Shown here piece after piece: positions 1 through 5,606 of a stretch of DNA of 9,795 bases (its first letter is position 1; the number at the start of each line of letters is the position of its first letter). The notes under the pieces are model-generated. The model ran no database searches, was not told the DNA's origin, and saw only the letters and a program-made list of their open reading frames with translations. This DNA is from an uncultured Clostridia bacterium (GTDB lineage: Bacteria; Bacillota_A; Clostridia; Christensenellales; Aristaeellaceae), in contig CAMOGC010000050.1 of NCBI GenBank assembly GCA_946613955.1, forward strand, positions 1 through 9,795, read 5' to 3'. The translations under genes were made by a program, and so were the position numbers.

Positions 1-1273
1 TGTCCCCCAGGATGGCCATGGCCTCCTTGCCGCCGGCCACCAGGGCGTTCAGGTCGTAGGTGGGATAATTGGCCAGGGCCAGCACGCGGCACTGCATGTC
101 CAGCACGACGAGGCAGCCGTGCTCCGCCAGGGCCAGCGGATACTGGACCCAGTTCCGGTTGTGAATATCCGTCTTGTTGGCCTCCTGCCATTTGGGGGAG
201 GCCAGGTTTTTCTCCTGGAGGGCGCGGGTGGAAGCCACATTGGCCGCGATGGCGCGCTCCGCCACCGCCTGATAGGCGGCGTTGAGGGTCAGCTTGACAT
301 TGTTGCCGTCCTGAGGCTCGGTGTAGGAAAGCTCACGGACGACGCGGGACATCTGGTCCCGCTCGACGACACGGGAGCCCTTGCGCAGGGAGGAATTCTG
401 GGTCAGCCAGTCCTCCATGGAGGATTCAATGCCGTCCCGGCCGATGGTGTCGTTATAGGAATAGCCCTTGGCCTTCAGATTCAGCCACATGGCGCGGGAG
501 GGAATGGCGCCGGTATAGCCGATGATCTGCGAGGCCAGCGTGGCACGGGGATAGACCCGCTTGGTTCCGATTTCGATGCTCATGCCCGGAAGCATCATGG
601 AGCGGGTTTCGATTTCGATGACGGTTTCATAGCGCACATCCCGGGCGATGACAATGGGCTGCGAGTTAAAGATGTTCATCTGCATTTCGGAGTAGATGGC
701 CATGATTTTCAGCATCAGATCCTCCGGGGTATCCTCAGGAATCTGATACCGCTTACTCAGCTGCTCTATGCACTGGGCCGCGGTGGTATAGCTGGCACGG
801 GTCGCGTAGTTGTTCTGACGCCACTGCTTTTCCCGGGTCGCCAGAACGGACTCGGAAACGCCGGAGCCGAAATGGAACTCCCACTCTCCGGTTTCCGGGC
901 TGCGGCGGATGACATAATCGATGGCCATGGTGCCGCCGTTTTTCTCGATGATGCCGATGGCATCGATGATGGAGGCGGTGTAGCGGGCATACTGCGCCTT
1001 GGAGTTGGCCGCGGCATCCTTCTGGAAGGTGACGTTATAGACCATCTGGTCCTCGGCAAGCACGACCGAGTCGGCGGAGGTGATGTTTCCGCGCTTGCCC
1101 CGCAGGGCGATCGTTTTGGTGCGGGTGCTCTCCGCGTCGGCGGCGTATTCCTCAGAACTGCCCAGCTGCAGCCGGATCAGGCCGGAGACGAGCCAGACGA
1201 AGATGGCGAGAATGATGAGAATAAAGGCGAAGTACCGCCAGAATTCCGGGTTTTTCTTTTTGCCGGTTTCCAT
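1..1273 (-). CDS. mrdA: Penicillin-binding protein 2 (elongasome transpeptidase), C-terminus cut off by window edge
   Basis: This is a class B PBP, which cross-links peptidoglycan during side-wall growth together with RodA and the MreBCD scaffold. The first 424 residues are present. They comprise a short basic cytoplasmic tail (METGKKK), one membrane anchor at about residues 12-37, and the PBP dimerisation region at about 40-320. That region holds an RGKRGNI segment (58-64) and GRDGIESSMEDWL (278-290), which matches the family GxxGIE..yE..L motif. The transpeptidase domain begins near residue 325 with VKLTLNAAYQ and VLALANYPTYDLN (397-409), the family's VLAmasyPsyDpN. The catalytic SxxK, SxN and KTG motifs lie beyond base 1. 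It sits directly downstream of mreD, which favours MrdA over FtsI or SpoVD. ATG at 1273 is the only start in this frame near the SD AGGAGG (1292-1287), although the 13-nt spacing is long. Family membership is certain; the MrdA assignment is inferred from context and motifs. Confidence 0.9.
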   Translation of the reverse strand, partial: METGKKKNPEFWRYFAFILIILAIFVWLVSGLIRLQLGSSEEYAADAESTRTKTIALRGKRGNITSADSVVLAEDQMVYNVTFQKDAAANSKAQYARYTASIIDAIGIIEKNGGTMAIDYVIRRSPETGEWEFHFGSGVSESVLATREKQWRQNNYATRASYTTAAQCIEQLSKRYQIPEDTPEDLMLKIMAIYSEMQMNIFNSQPIVIARDVRYETVIEIETRSMMLPGMSIEIGTKRVYPRATLASQIIGYTGAIPSRAMWLNLKAKGYSYNDTIGRDGIESSMEDWLTQNSSLRKGSRVVERDQMSRVVRELSYTEPQDGNNVKLTLNAAYQAVAERAIAANVASTRALQEKNLASPKWQEANKTDIHNRNWVQYPLALAEHGCLVVLDMQCRVLALANYPTYDLNALVAGGKEAMAILGD

Positions 1274-1286
1274 TCCGGATTCATGT

Positions 1287-1292
1287 CCTCCT
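1287..1292 (-). promoter_or_regulatory. Shine-Dalgarno of mrdA with unusually long spacing
   Basis: AAAGGAGG on the minus strand is a perfect anti-SD match. It lies 13 nt from the ATG at 1273, whereas an out-of-frame ATG at 1284 is only 2 nt away, too close to be an efficient start. No other start codon exists in the mrdA frame between the SD and 1273, so this SD decides the start despite its distance. Confidence 0.6.
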
Positions 1293-1330
1293 TTCCGGTC
1301 GGATGAGGGGCCTCAGCCCGCAGGAAGCTT

Positions 1331-1942
1331 TTATTTCTGACTGAAGACGACCGGGGCAATGGTGACGCCCGGCGCGTCGATCTGCCGGCCCAGGATGGCC
1401 CGGCGAAGCGGAAACTCCAGCAGCAGGGTCAGCAGCGTGGTGGACAGCACGTCGATCAGCGCGCGCAGCAGATGGCCCGCGGTAATGGCGGATCCGCCGA
1501 TGTAGATATAGGTCACCTGGATGACCTCGTAGGCCAGAATATTGACAAAGGCGCACAGGAGCGTTCGGATCCAGGGCGCCAGCTCCTTCTTCCTGCGGTT
1601 GGTGGCCCGCTCATACTCCAGGGTTTTGAGGGACTTGTCCGCGAAGGGAAAGGAGGCAAAAAGGGTCGTCAGCGAATACAGGGCCAGATTCAGATAGGAA
1701 ACGGACGGAAGCATGATCTGGGTCAGGAGACCGAAAATCATGCCGACCCAGAAGGCGCGAAGCTTGCCGTAGGCGACGGTGACGATGCCGATGATGGCAT
1801 AGAGCAGGTTCGGGGTGACGCCGGCAATCTTCAGATACGGCATGATGCAGACCTGTCCCAGATAGCCGAAGACGATCAGCACGGCGAGCATCAGGGTGCG
1901 GCGCAGCAGGCTGGTCTGCGTGGGGCGCGATGCGGTATTCAT
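1331..1942 (-). CDS. mreD: Rod shape-determining membrane protein MreD
   Basis: This is a 203-residue polytopic membrane protein, close to the usual MreD length (about 160-190) but slightly longer. Hydrophobic segments lie at about 17-37, 43-58, 63-79, 84-99, 124-148 and 158-178. They are separated by a basic loop rich in Lys/Arg (KSLKTLEYERATNRRKKE, about 103-120) that should be cytoplasmic. The GVTPNLLYAIIG segment (41-52) resembles the PdLllii motif typical of MreD. MreD sits in the membrane with MreC and links MreB filaments to RodA/PBP2. The gene starts 5 nt after the mreC stop and is followed 57 nt later by mrdA. ATG at 1942 is the only start available, because an in-frame TGA lies four codons upstream. 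The identity rests on topology plus the mreC-mreD-pbp2 context, since the family is poorly conserved in sequence. Confidence 0.9.
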   Translation of the reverse strand: MNTASRPTQTSLLRRTLMLAVLIVFGYLGQVCIMPYLKIAGVTPNLLYAIIGIVTVAYGKLRAFWVGMIFGLLTQIMLPSVSYLNLALYSLTTLFASFPFADKSLKTLEYERATNRRKKELAPWIRTLLCAFVNILAYEVIQVTYIYIGGSAITAGHLLRALIDVLSTTLLTLLLEFPLRRAILGRQIDAPGVTIAPVVFSQK

Positions 1943-1947
1943 CCCGA

Positions 1948-3435
1948 TTACTCATCCTCCTCATAGGTCATGGCGTCCGGATCGGGCGTGATGTAGGGAG
2001 TCGGCGTAGGCACCGGCGAGGGCGTCGGGGTGGGGGTGATTTCTCCCCGGGGATTGACCACCTGATATTCCAGCGAAGTAACGTTCGGGGTGGGAGAGGG
2101 CGTTGCGGTGGGCGTCGGGGAAGGCGTGGGCGTCTCCGTTGGCTCCGGCGTCGGCGTTGCGGTCTGATCCGGATCGGCGGTGGACTGGGAATCGAACAGA
2201 GAAGAGGCGATCTGCGGGACCTCGGGCGAGGGGAAAGCGCTTTCCAGCGGAACGAACTCGATGTCGGTCCGGCCGTTTTCCCGCCCCTCAATGGCTTCCG
2301 GAATCGGCTTATATCTCAGGACGATTACGGATTCCAGATGCTGGAAATCCACCTGCGGCTCCAGAACGATATACTGCTTGTTGGCTTCCATGCCACGGGT
2401 GCTTTCACGCACGACGCCGATGGGAATGCCCTTGGGGAAGGACATGCCGACGCCGGAGGTGACCACCAGATCCCCGGGGCGGGGCAGATTATCGTCCGGA
2501 AGGTAATACATGCGGCACAGGGGCGTTCCGTCCACACCCAGGGTGCCGCGGACTGTGCCCTGATCCCGGGAGGACTGAATCAGCCCGGCGATGGAGGCTT
2601 CGGAGTCAATGATCGTGCGGACGGTGGCACTGTGGGGCAGAACGTTTTCCGTATAGCCTACGAGGGCGCCGGAAATGGTGACCGCCATATAGTCCTCCAC
2701 GCCGTCCGCCAGGCCCTTGTTGATGGTGAAGGTGGAAAAGTAGTTGGAATCGGATTTGCCGATGACGGAGCACACGATGGGCTTCATGTTCGCGTTGGCG
2801 GCGATTTCATCGGACAGATCCTCGTACTGAGACAGGGTATGCTGAAGCTCGTCAGCCAGCATGGCCTTATAGACCAGCTGTTCGTTTTCCGCGAGCAGGG
2901 CATTGTATTCCGCCTCCAGATTCGCCCGCAGCTTCAGCGTGCGGAAGTAGCCGAAGATGGACTCCGAAAGCCCGGAGAAGAAGGACTGAACCGGCGTCAC
3001 GACCTCGCTGACCGCTGCCTCCGGCGCGCCCAGGCCGGGCACCTCAGGATAGATCCGGTGAAGAATATACAGGCCGATGGTGATCAGCAGGACGCCGGTG
3101 ACGGCGATCAGAATGATCAGCCGCAGGACGGGATGCCGCCGGCGCTCCCTGGCGGCAGGCTGAATCTGCTGAAGGTTGTCATCGAGCATGATGCCGGAGG
3201 AATAGACCTTCCGGGGTTCCGCGGGTGCTTCAGGCTCCGCGCCTTCGTCCTGAGGCGCTTCTGAATCCGCCGCGCCGGATTTCCGGGAACCGTGAAACTG
3301 GGAAAGGGCGTCCTCCGGGGTTTGAGAGGCGGAAGACACGGCGCCGTCCTCCTCGGGGTCGTCATAGATGAAATCATCCTGAACGACCGGGCGGTCTTCC
3401 TTCGGCTCCTCATTTTTACGCCTGAACCGGGCCAT
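1948..3435 (-). CDS. mreC: MreC, cell-shape scaffold with long N- and C-terminal disordered extensions
   Basis: MreC is a single-pass protein that couples cytoplasmic MreB to PBP2 and other wall enzymes outside the membrane. The layout is: an acidic, Pro/Ala/Glu-rich cytoplasmic part (1-98); a basic stop RERRRH; a membrane helix (about 103-125); a coiled coil (about 165-205, LRANLEAEYNALLAENEQL); and the twin beta domains (about 215-375). The beta domains include VVTSGVGMSFPKGIPIGVV (324-342), a strong match to the MreC signature. A Thr/Pro/Ser tail follows (T425-P450 and T467-P480), ending in YEEDE. At 495 residues it is well above the usual 270-370; the excess is in the two low-complexity ends. 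The ATG at 3435 has a near-ideal SD. The last codons (GAG GAG GAT GAG) also provide the SD for mreD. The identity is firm; the role of the tails is unknown. Confidence 0.95.
   Translation of the reverse strand: MARFRRKNEEPKEDRPVVQDDFIYDDPEEDGAVSSASQTPEDALSQFHGSRKSGAADSEAPQDEGAEPEAPAEPRKVYSSGIMLDDNLQQIQPAARERRRHPVLRLIILIAVTGVLLITIGLYILHRIYPEVPGLGAPEAAVSEVVTPVQSFFSGLSESIFGYFRTLKLRANLEAEYNALLAENEQLVYKAMLADELQHTLSQYEDLSDEIAANANMKPIVCSVIGKSDSNYFSTFTINKGLADGVEDYMAVTISGALVGYTENVLPHSATVRTIIDSEASIAGLIQSSRDQGTVRGTLGVDGTPLCRMYYLPDDNLPRPGDLVVTSGVGMSFPKGIPIGVVRESTRGMEANKQYIVLEPQVDFQHLESVIVLRYKPIPEAIEGRENGRTDIEFVPLESAFPSPEVPQIASSLFDSQSTADPDQTATPTPEPTETPTPSPTPTATPSPTPNVTSLEYQVVNPRGEITPTPTPSPVPTPTPYITPDPDAMTYEEDE
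1956..1961 (-). promoter_or_regulatory. Shine-Dalgarno of mreD embedded in the last codons of mreC
   Basis: AGGAGG is formed by the Glu-Glu-Asp codons of the MreC C-terminus and lies 13 nt upstream of the mreD ATG (1942). An out-of-frame ATG follows AGGAGG immediately. Because the ribosome finishing mreC covers this site, translation of mreD is probably coupled to mreC. Confidence 0.6.
1996..2163 (-). repeat. Low-complexity Thr-Pro/Ser-Pro coding repeat in mreC
   Basis: Two blocks of imperfect Thr-Pro, Ser-Pro and Glu-Pro dipeptide repeats are encoded here: residues 425-450 (2086-2163) and 467-480 (1996-2037). They are separated by a short non-repetitive piece, NVTSLEYQVVNPRGEI. The plus strand reads as repeated GGCGT/GGGGTGGG units. 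Such tracts tend to vary in length between strains. They should be extracellular, since they lie C-terminal to the MreC beta domains. Confidence 0.85.
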
Positions 3436-3441
3436 GATCTT

Positions 3442-3452
3442 TCACCTCCTTT
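3442..3452 (-). promoter_or_regulatory. Extended Shine-Dalgarno of mreC
   Basis: AAAGGAGGTGA is an 11-nt perfect match to the 16S anti-SD end, placed 6 nt from the ATG at 3435 (9 nt measured from AGGAGG). It fixes the mreC start and predicts strong initiation. Confidence 0.8.
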
Positions 3453-3477
3453 GCCTGGAATGATTCATTCGGGTTTC

Positions 3478-4503
3478 TTATTTGGCTGCGGCAGCCCGCC
3501 TGCTCTGGGGAGAGATCAGCTGGATGTTCTCGGTCAGGTACCCGATGCCGAGAATGCAGCAGTCTCCGGGTTCCCGGGCCAGCAGCACGGGGACGCCCAG
3601 ATTCTCGGACAGGAACCGGTCCAGCGCGAAGAGGCGGGAGCCGTCCCCGGTCAGATGAACGCCGCTGCGCATGATGTCCGCGGAAAGCTCCGGCGGGGTT
3701 CGCTCCAGCACCCAGCGGATGGCTGTGACGATGGCGTTGCAGGCGGGAGCGATGGCCTCCTGCGCCTGCTCTGAGGAAAACTGGATCGTTCCGGCGGAGG
3801 TGTTGAGCTGATTGATGCCCCGCACGAGAATGGAACGGGACTCCTCCAGCGGCAGGGCGGAGGCGAGATCCTTCTTTACATTCTCCGCCGTCTGCCGGCC
3901 GATGAGGATGTTGCAGCGCTTGCGCATGTAATCCACCAGTGCGTTGTCCAGGGTCTGGCCGCCCACCTGAACGCTCTGGGAAACGACCAGACCGCCCAGG
4001 GAAATGACGGCGATGTCCGTCGTGCCGGCGCCGATGTCCACCACCAGGCTGCCGATGGGATCGTAGACCGGGAGGCCGGTGCCGATGGCGGAGGCGAAGG
4101 GCTTTTCGATCAGGAAAACATGCCTGGCACCGGCCAGGCGAACGGCCTCGGTCAGGGCCTTCCGATTGACGTCATCCAGACCGCAGGGCACGGATACGAT
4201 GACCCGGGGGCGATTCAGGTAGGAAACGCCCACGGCCTTGCGGATGAAATAGCGGAGCATGAGCTCCGTCAGATCAAAATCGGAAACCTGTCCGTTCTTG
4301 ATCGGGGAAACAGCGACCAGCTGATCCGGAGCCCGGCCGAGGAGAAAAAAGGCTTCATCGCCGATGGCGCGGATGCTTTTGCGCTGATTCCGGTCCAGCA
4401 CGATGAGCGTGGGCTCGGAAATGACGATTCCGCGGCCGCGGACATAGACGCTGGTGGTTTCCGTGCCGAGATCGATACCGATATCAGGAGCCACAACTGG
4501 CAT
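3478..4503 (-). CDS. mreB: MreB-like bacterial actin with divergent active-site residues
   Basis: This is a 341-residue actin-fold ATPase that forms membrane-bound filaments guiding side-wall synthesis. Motifs seen: phosphate-1 loop IGIDLGTETT (8-17), the SYLNRPR membrane-loop region (94-100), LIEKP (131-135), phosphate-2 loop VVDIGAGTTD (154-163), TAENVKKDLASA (205-216), LERTPPELSADI (266-277) and adenosine loop LTGDGS (284-289). Two positions differ from typical MreB/Mbl: Lys134 replaces the Glu just before Pro (IEEP in MreB), and Asp287 breaks the GGG of the adenosine loop. ATG at 4503 is chosen because AAGGAAGG lies 7 nt upstream. An in-frame TTG at 4527 would add eight residues with no SD. 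It lies 42 nt upstream of mreC. The family assignment is certain; whether it hydrolyses ATP normally is open. Confidence 0.93.
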   Translation of the reverse strand: MPVVAPDIGIDLGTETTSVYVRGRGIVISEPTLIVLDRNQRKSIRAIGDEAFFLLGRAPDQLVAVSPIKNGQVSDFDLTELMLRYFIRKAVGVSYLNRPRVIVSVPCGLDDVNRKALTEAVRLAGARHVFLIEKPFASAIGTGLPVYDPIGSLVVDIGAGTTDIAVISLGGLVVSQSVQVGGQTLDNALVDYMRKRCNILIGRQTAENVKKDLASALPLEESRSILVRGINQLNTSAGTIQFSSEQAQEAIAPACNAIVTAIRWVLERTPPELSADIMRSGVHLTGDGSRLFALDRFLSENLGVPVLLAREPGDCCILGIGYLTENIQLISPQSRRAAAAK

Positions 4504-4531
4504 ATGATTTCCTTCCTTAATATCCAAATTG

Positions 4532-4551
4532 CCGGGAGGGAGTCCGCCCGG
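4532..4551 (-). other. GC-rich hairpin in the maf-mreB gap
   Basis: On the minus strand CCGGG and CCCGG arms flank a 10-nt interior in which GG/CC can add two more pairs. It lies between the maf stop (4569) and the mreB SD. No U-run follows (the next bases are CAATTT), so it is unlikely to be a full intrinsic terminator. It may be an mRNA processing or stability element, or chance in GC-rich DNA. Confidence 0.3.
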
Positions 4552-4568
4552 TTTCTCCGGCCTGACGG

Positions 4569-5138
4569 TCAGGCGGGAAAGGAGTAGCCGGCATCCAGAA
4601 GCAACCGGCGGACGAGATACAGCGGGAGGCCGATGACGGAGGAGTCACATCCGTCCAGATGGGTGACCCAGAGACCGGCGCGGCCCTGAATGCCGTAGGC
4701 GCCGGCCTTGTCCATCGGTTCCCCGGTGGCGATATAGGCGCGCAGCTCCGCCTCCGGGATGGCGGCAAAGGTGACCGCGGTGATATCCACGGCAGTGTGC
4801 GCCTCTCCGGTCGGGGAGAGGACCGAGACGCCCGTCATGACCTGATGCGTATGGCCGGACAGGGCGGAAAGCATGCGGAACGCCTCCTCCGGGGTGCCGG
4901 GCTTGCCCAGCGCGCGATTCTCCAGGGATACGAGCGTGTCCGCCGCCAGAATAAAGCGGCCCGGAAAATGCGGAGCGCAGGCGGAAGCCTTGCGCGCGGA
5001 AAGGAGCGCGACGGCCTGTGCGGCGGGAAGATCGCAGTGCTCATCCACATCCGGCACGAACACCTGGAAGGGAATGCCGACCCGCCGGAGCAGCTCCTTC
5101 CGCCGCGGAGACTGGGAAGCCAGAACGATCGGGGTCAT
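4569..5138 (-). CDS. maf: Maf-family nucleoside triphosphate pyrophosphatase
   Basis: Maf proteins hydrolyse dTTP/UTP or modified nucleotides to monophosphates and are tied to division arrest and housecleaning. This 189-residue protein has the family's normal length. It carries LASQSPRRKELL (6-17), VPDVDE (28-33), AADTLV with the catalytic Asp67 (65-70), LGKPGTPEEAFRML (77-90), LSGHTHQVMTGV (93-104), DKAGAYGIQG (143-152) and GLPL (170-173). ATG at 5138 begins the canonical MTPIVLAS, with GAGGTG 9 nt upstream. Earlier in-frame ATGs (5168 and beyond) lack an SD and would add non-homologous residues. It is the first gene of the leftward operon. The maf-mreBCD linkage is standard in Firmicutes, although the radC often found between them is absent here. 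Confidence 0.94.
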   Translation of the reverse strand: MTPIVLASQSPRRKELLRRVGIPFQVFVPDVDEHCDLPAAQAVALLSARKASACAPHFPGRFILAADTLVSLENRALGKPGTPEEAFRMLSALSGHTHQVMTGVSVLSPTGEAHTAVDITAVTFAAIPEAELRAYIATGEPMDKAGAYGIQGRAGLWVTHLDGCDSSVIGLPLYLVRRLLLDAGYSFPA

Positions 5139-5169
5139 AAGCGCCGCCACCTCATCCGTCGAAATCATC

Positions 5170-5189
5170 CGCGGAGCAGAGGCACCGCG
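5170..5189 (-). promoter_or_regulatory. Hairpin in the maf leader
   Basis: CGCGG and CCGCG arms flank a T/T mismatch, a 2-bp GC/GC inner stem and a CTCT tetraloop, read on the minus strand. It would lie about 10 nt after the predicted start of the maf transcript and 31 nt before the maf ATG. No known riboswitch is recognised, and the leader is too short for one. It could stabilise the 5' end or be a binding site. Confidence 0.35.
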
Positions 5190-5206
5190 AACCGAATAAC
5201 CACACA

Positions 5207-5215
5207 AGTATACCA
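5207..5215 (-). promoter_or_regulatory. Probable promoter of the maf-mreBCD-mrdA operon (extended -10)
   Basis: The minus strand reads TGGTATACT, an extended -10 (TGn plus TATACT, 5 of 6 matches to TATAAT). The -35 region is poor (TTTCCT at about 5235-5230), as is usual for extended -10 promoters. The predicted start is near 5200, giving a leader of about 60 nt. It lies in the AT-rich gap facing the opposite promoter. Confidence 0.5.
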
Positions 5216-5251
5216 TACTTTTCCAATAAAGGAAAATGAAATCAGCACAGA

Positions 5252-5281
5252 TTGACAAAAAACAGCCTTTGCGCCTATAAT
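5252..5281 (+). promoter_or_regulatory. Consensus housekeeping-sigma promoter of the rightward operon
   Basis: A perfect TTGACA (5252-5257) is followed by an 18-nt spacer and a perfect TATAAT (5276-5281). Transcription should start near 5287-5288, 34 nt before the first gene. Full consensus at both boxes is uncommon and suggests strong, growth-linked expression of the ACT-UPF0210-obg-yhbY-murC set, unless a repressor acts on the adjoining palindrome. Confidence 0.8.
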
Positions 5282-5290
5282 TTCAGGATG

Positions 5291-5306
5291 TGCAGGTGTG
5301 CCTGCA
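5291..5306 (+). promoter_or_regulatory. Perfect stem-loop/palindrome at the start of the rightward leader
   Basis: TGCAGG, loop TGTG and CCTGCA form an uninterrupted 6-bp stem with a tetraloop. It begins about 3 nt after the predicted transcription start and ends immediately before the GGGAAGGGA SD. As RNA it could protect the 5' end or tune SD access; as DNA it is placed like a repressor operator. Function is inferred from position only. Confidence 0.5.
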
Positions 5307-5321
5307 GGGAAGGGATGGATT

Positions 5322-5594
5322 ATGACAAAAGCGCTGATTTCGGTCACCGGGCTGGATTCCACGGGAATCATCGCCCGGGTCGCAACCCGGCTCGCGGAGC
5401 TGAACATTAACATTCTCGATATCACACAGACCATTCTGGGCGGATACTTCACGATGATGATGGTGGTGGACCTGGACGGGGCGCAGATGGACTTTGACGC
5501 CATTAACCAGGCGCTGCAGCCTGTCCGGGATGAGCTGCGCATGGCTATTCACATGCAGAGAATGGATATTTTTGACGCGATGCACCGCATCTGA
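5322..5594 (+). CDS. ACT-domain protein, UPF0237 family
   Basis: This is a 90-residue protein consisting of a single ACT fold plus a C-terminal helix. ALISVTGLDSTGIIARVATRLAELNINILDI (4-34) is split between the first strand, the glycine-containing ligand loop (TGLDSTGII) and the first helix. The second half has GGYFTMMMVVDL (40-51) and a helix ending in DIFDAMHRI. ACT domains usually bind amino acids or other small ligands and act as regulatory modules. Stand-alone UPF0237 members are found next to UPF0210 genes in streptococci and others, and the pairing is repeated here 12 nt upstream. ATG at 5322 has AAGGGA 6 nt upstream. A GTG at 5298 in the same frame falls inside the leader stem-loop and is rejected. 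Ligand and function are unknown. Confidence 0.9.
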   Translation: MTKALISVTGLDSTGIIARVATRLAELNINILDITQTILGGYFTMMMVVDLDGAQMDFDAINQALQPVRDELRMAIHMQRMDIFDAMHRI

Positions 5595-5606
5595 CGGAGG
5601 ACAATC

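Noticed and set aside
119..1306. 395-codon plus-strand frame opposite mrdA
   Set aside because: It is an in-register antisense shadow of PBP2, Gly/Asp-rich, with no family resemblance and no SD that stands out.
1300..1330. Terminator or attenuator between mreD and mrdA
   Set aside because: Only a 4-bp stem (GGGC-TGAG-GCCC) is present and no U-run follows.
1177..1359. 60-codon minus-strand frame whose internal ATG (1284) lies 2 nt after the mrdA SD
   Set aside because: The spacing is too short for initiation, the product is low-complexity Ser/Pro, and the PBP2 frame is clearly the conserved one.
1930..3264. 444-codon plus-strand frame opposite mreC
   Set aside because: It is an in-register shadow; its Arg/Gly-rich start is simply the complement of the Thr-Pro repeat.
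4504..4527. TTG start at 4527 giving MreB eight more residues
   Set aside because: ATG at 4503 has a well-placed SD (AAGGAAGG) and begins where MreB proteins usually begin.
4532..4551. Intrinsic terminator after maf
   Set aside because: The stem is plausible but lacks the following U-tract, and the operon logic argues for read-through.
5139..5258. Forty extra N-terminal residues for Maf
   Set aside because: They would be read from the promoter and leader, have no homology to Maf, and the ATG at 5138 has its own SD.
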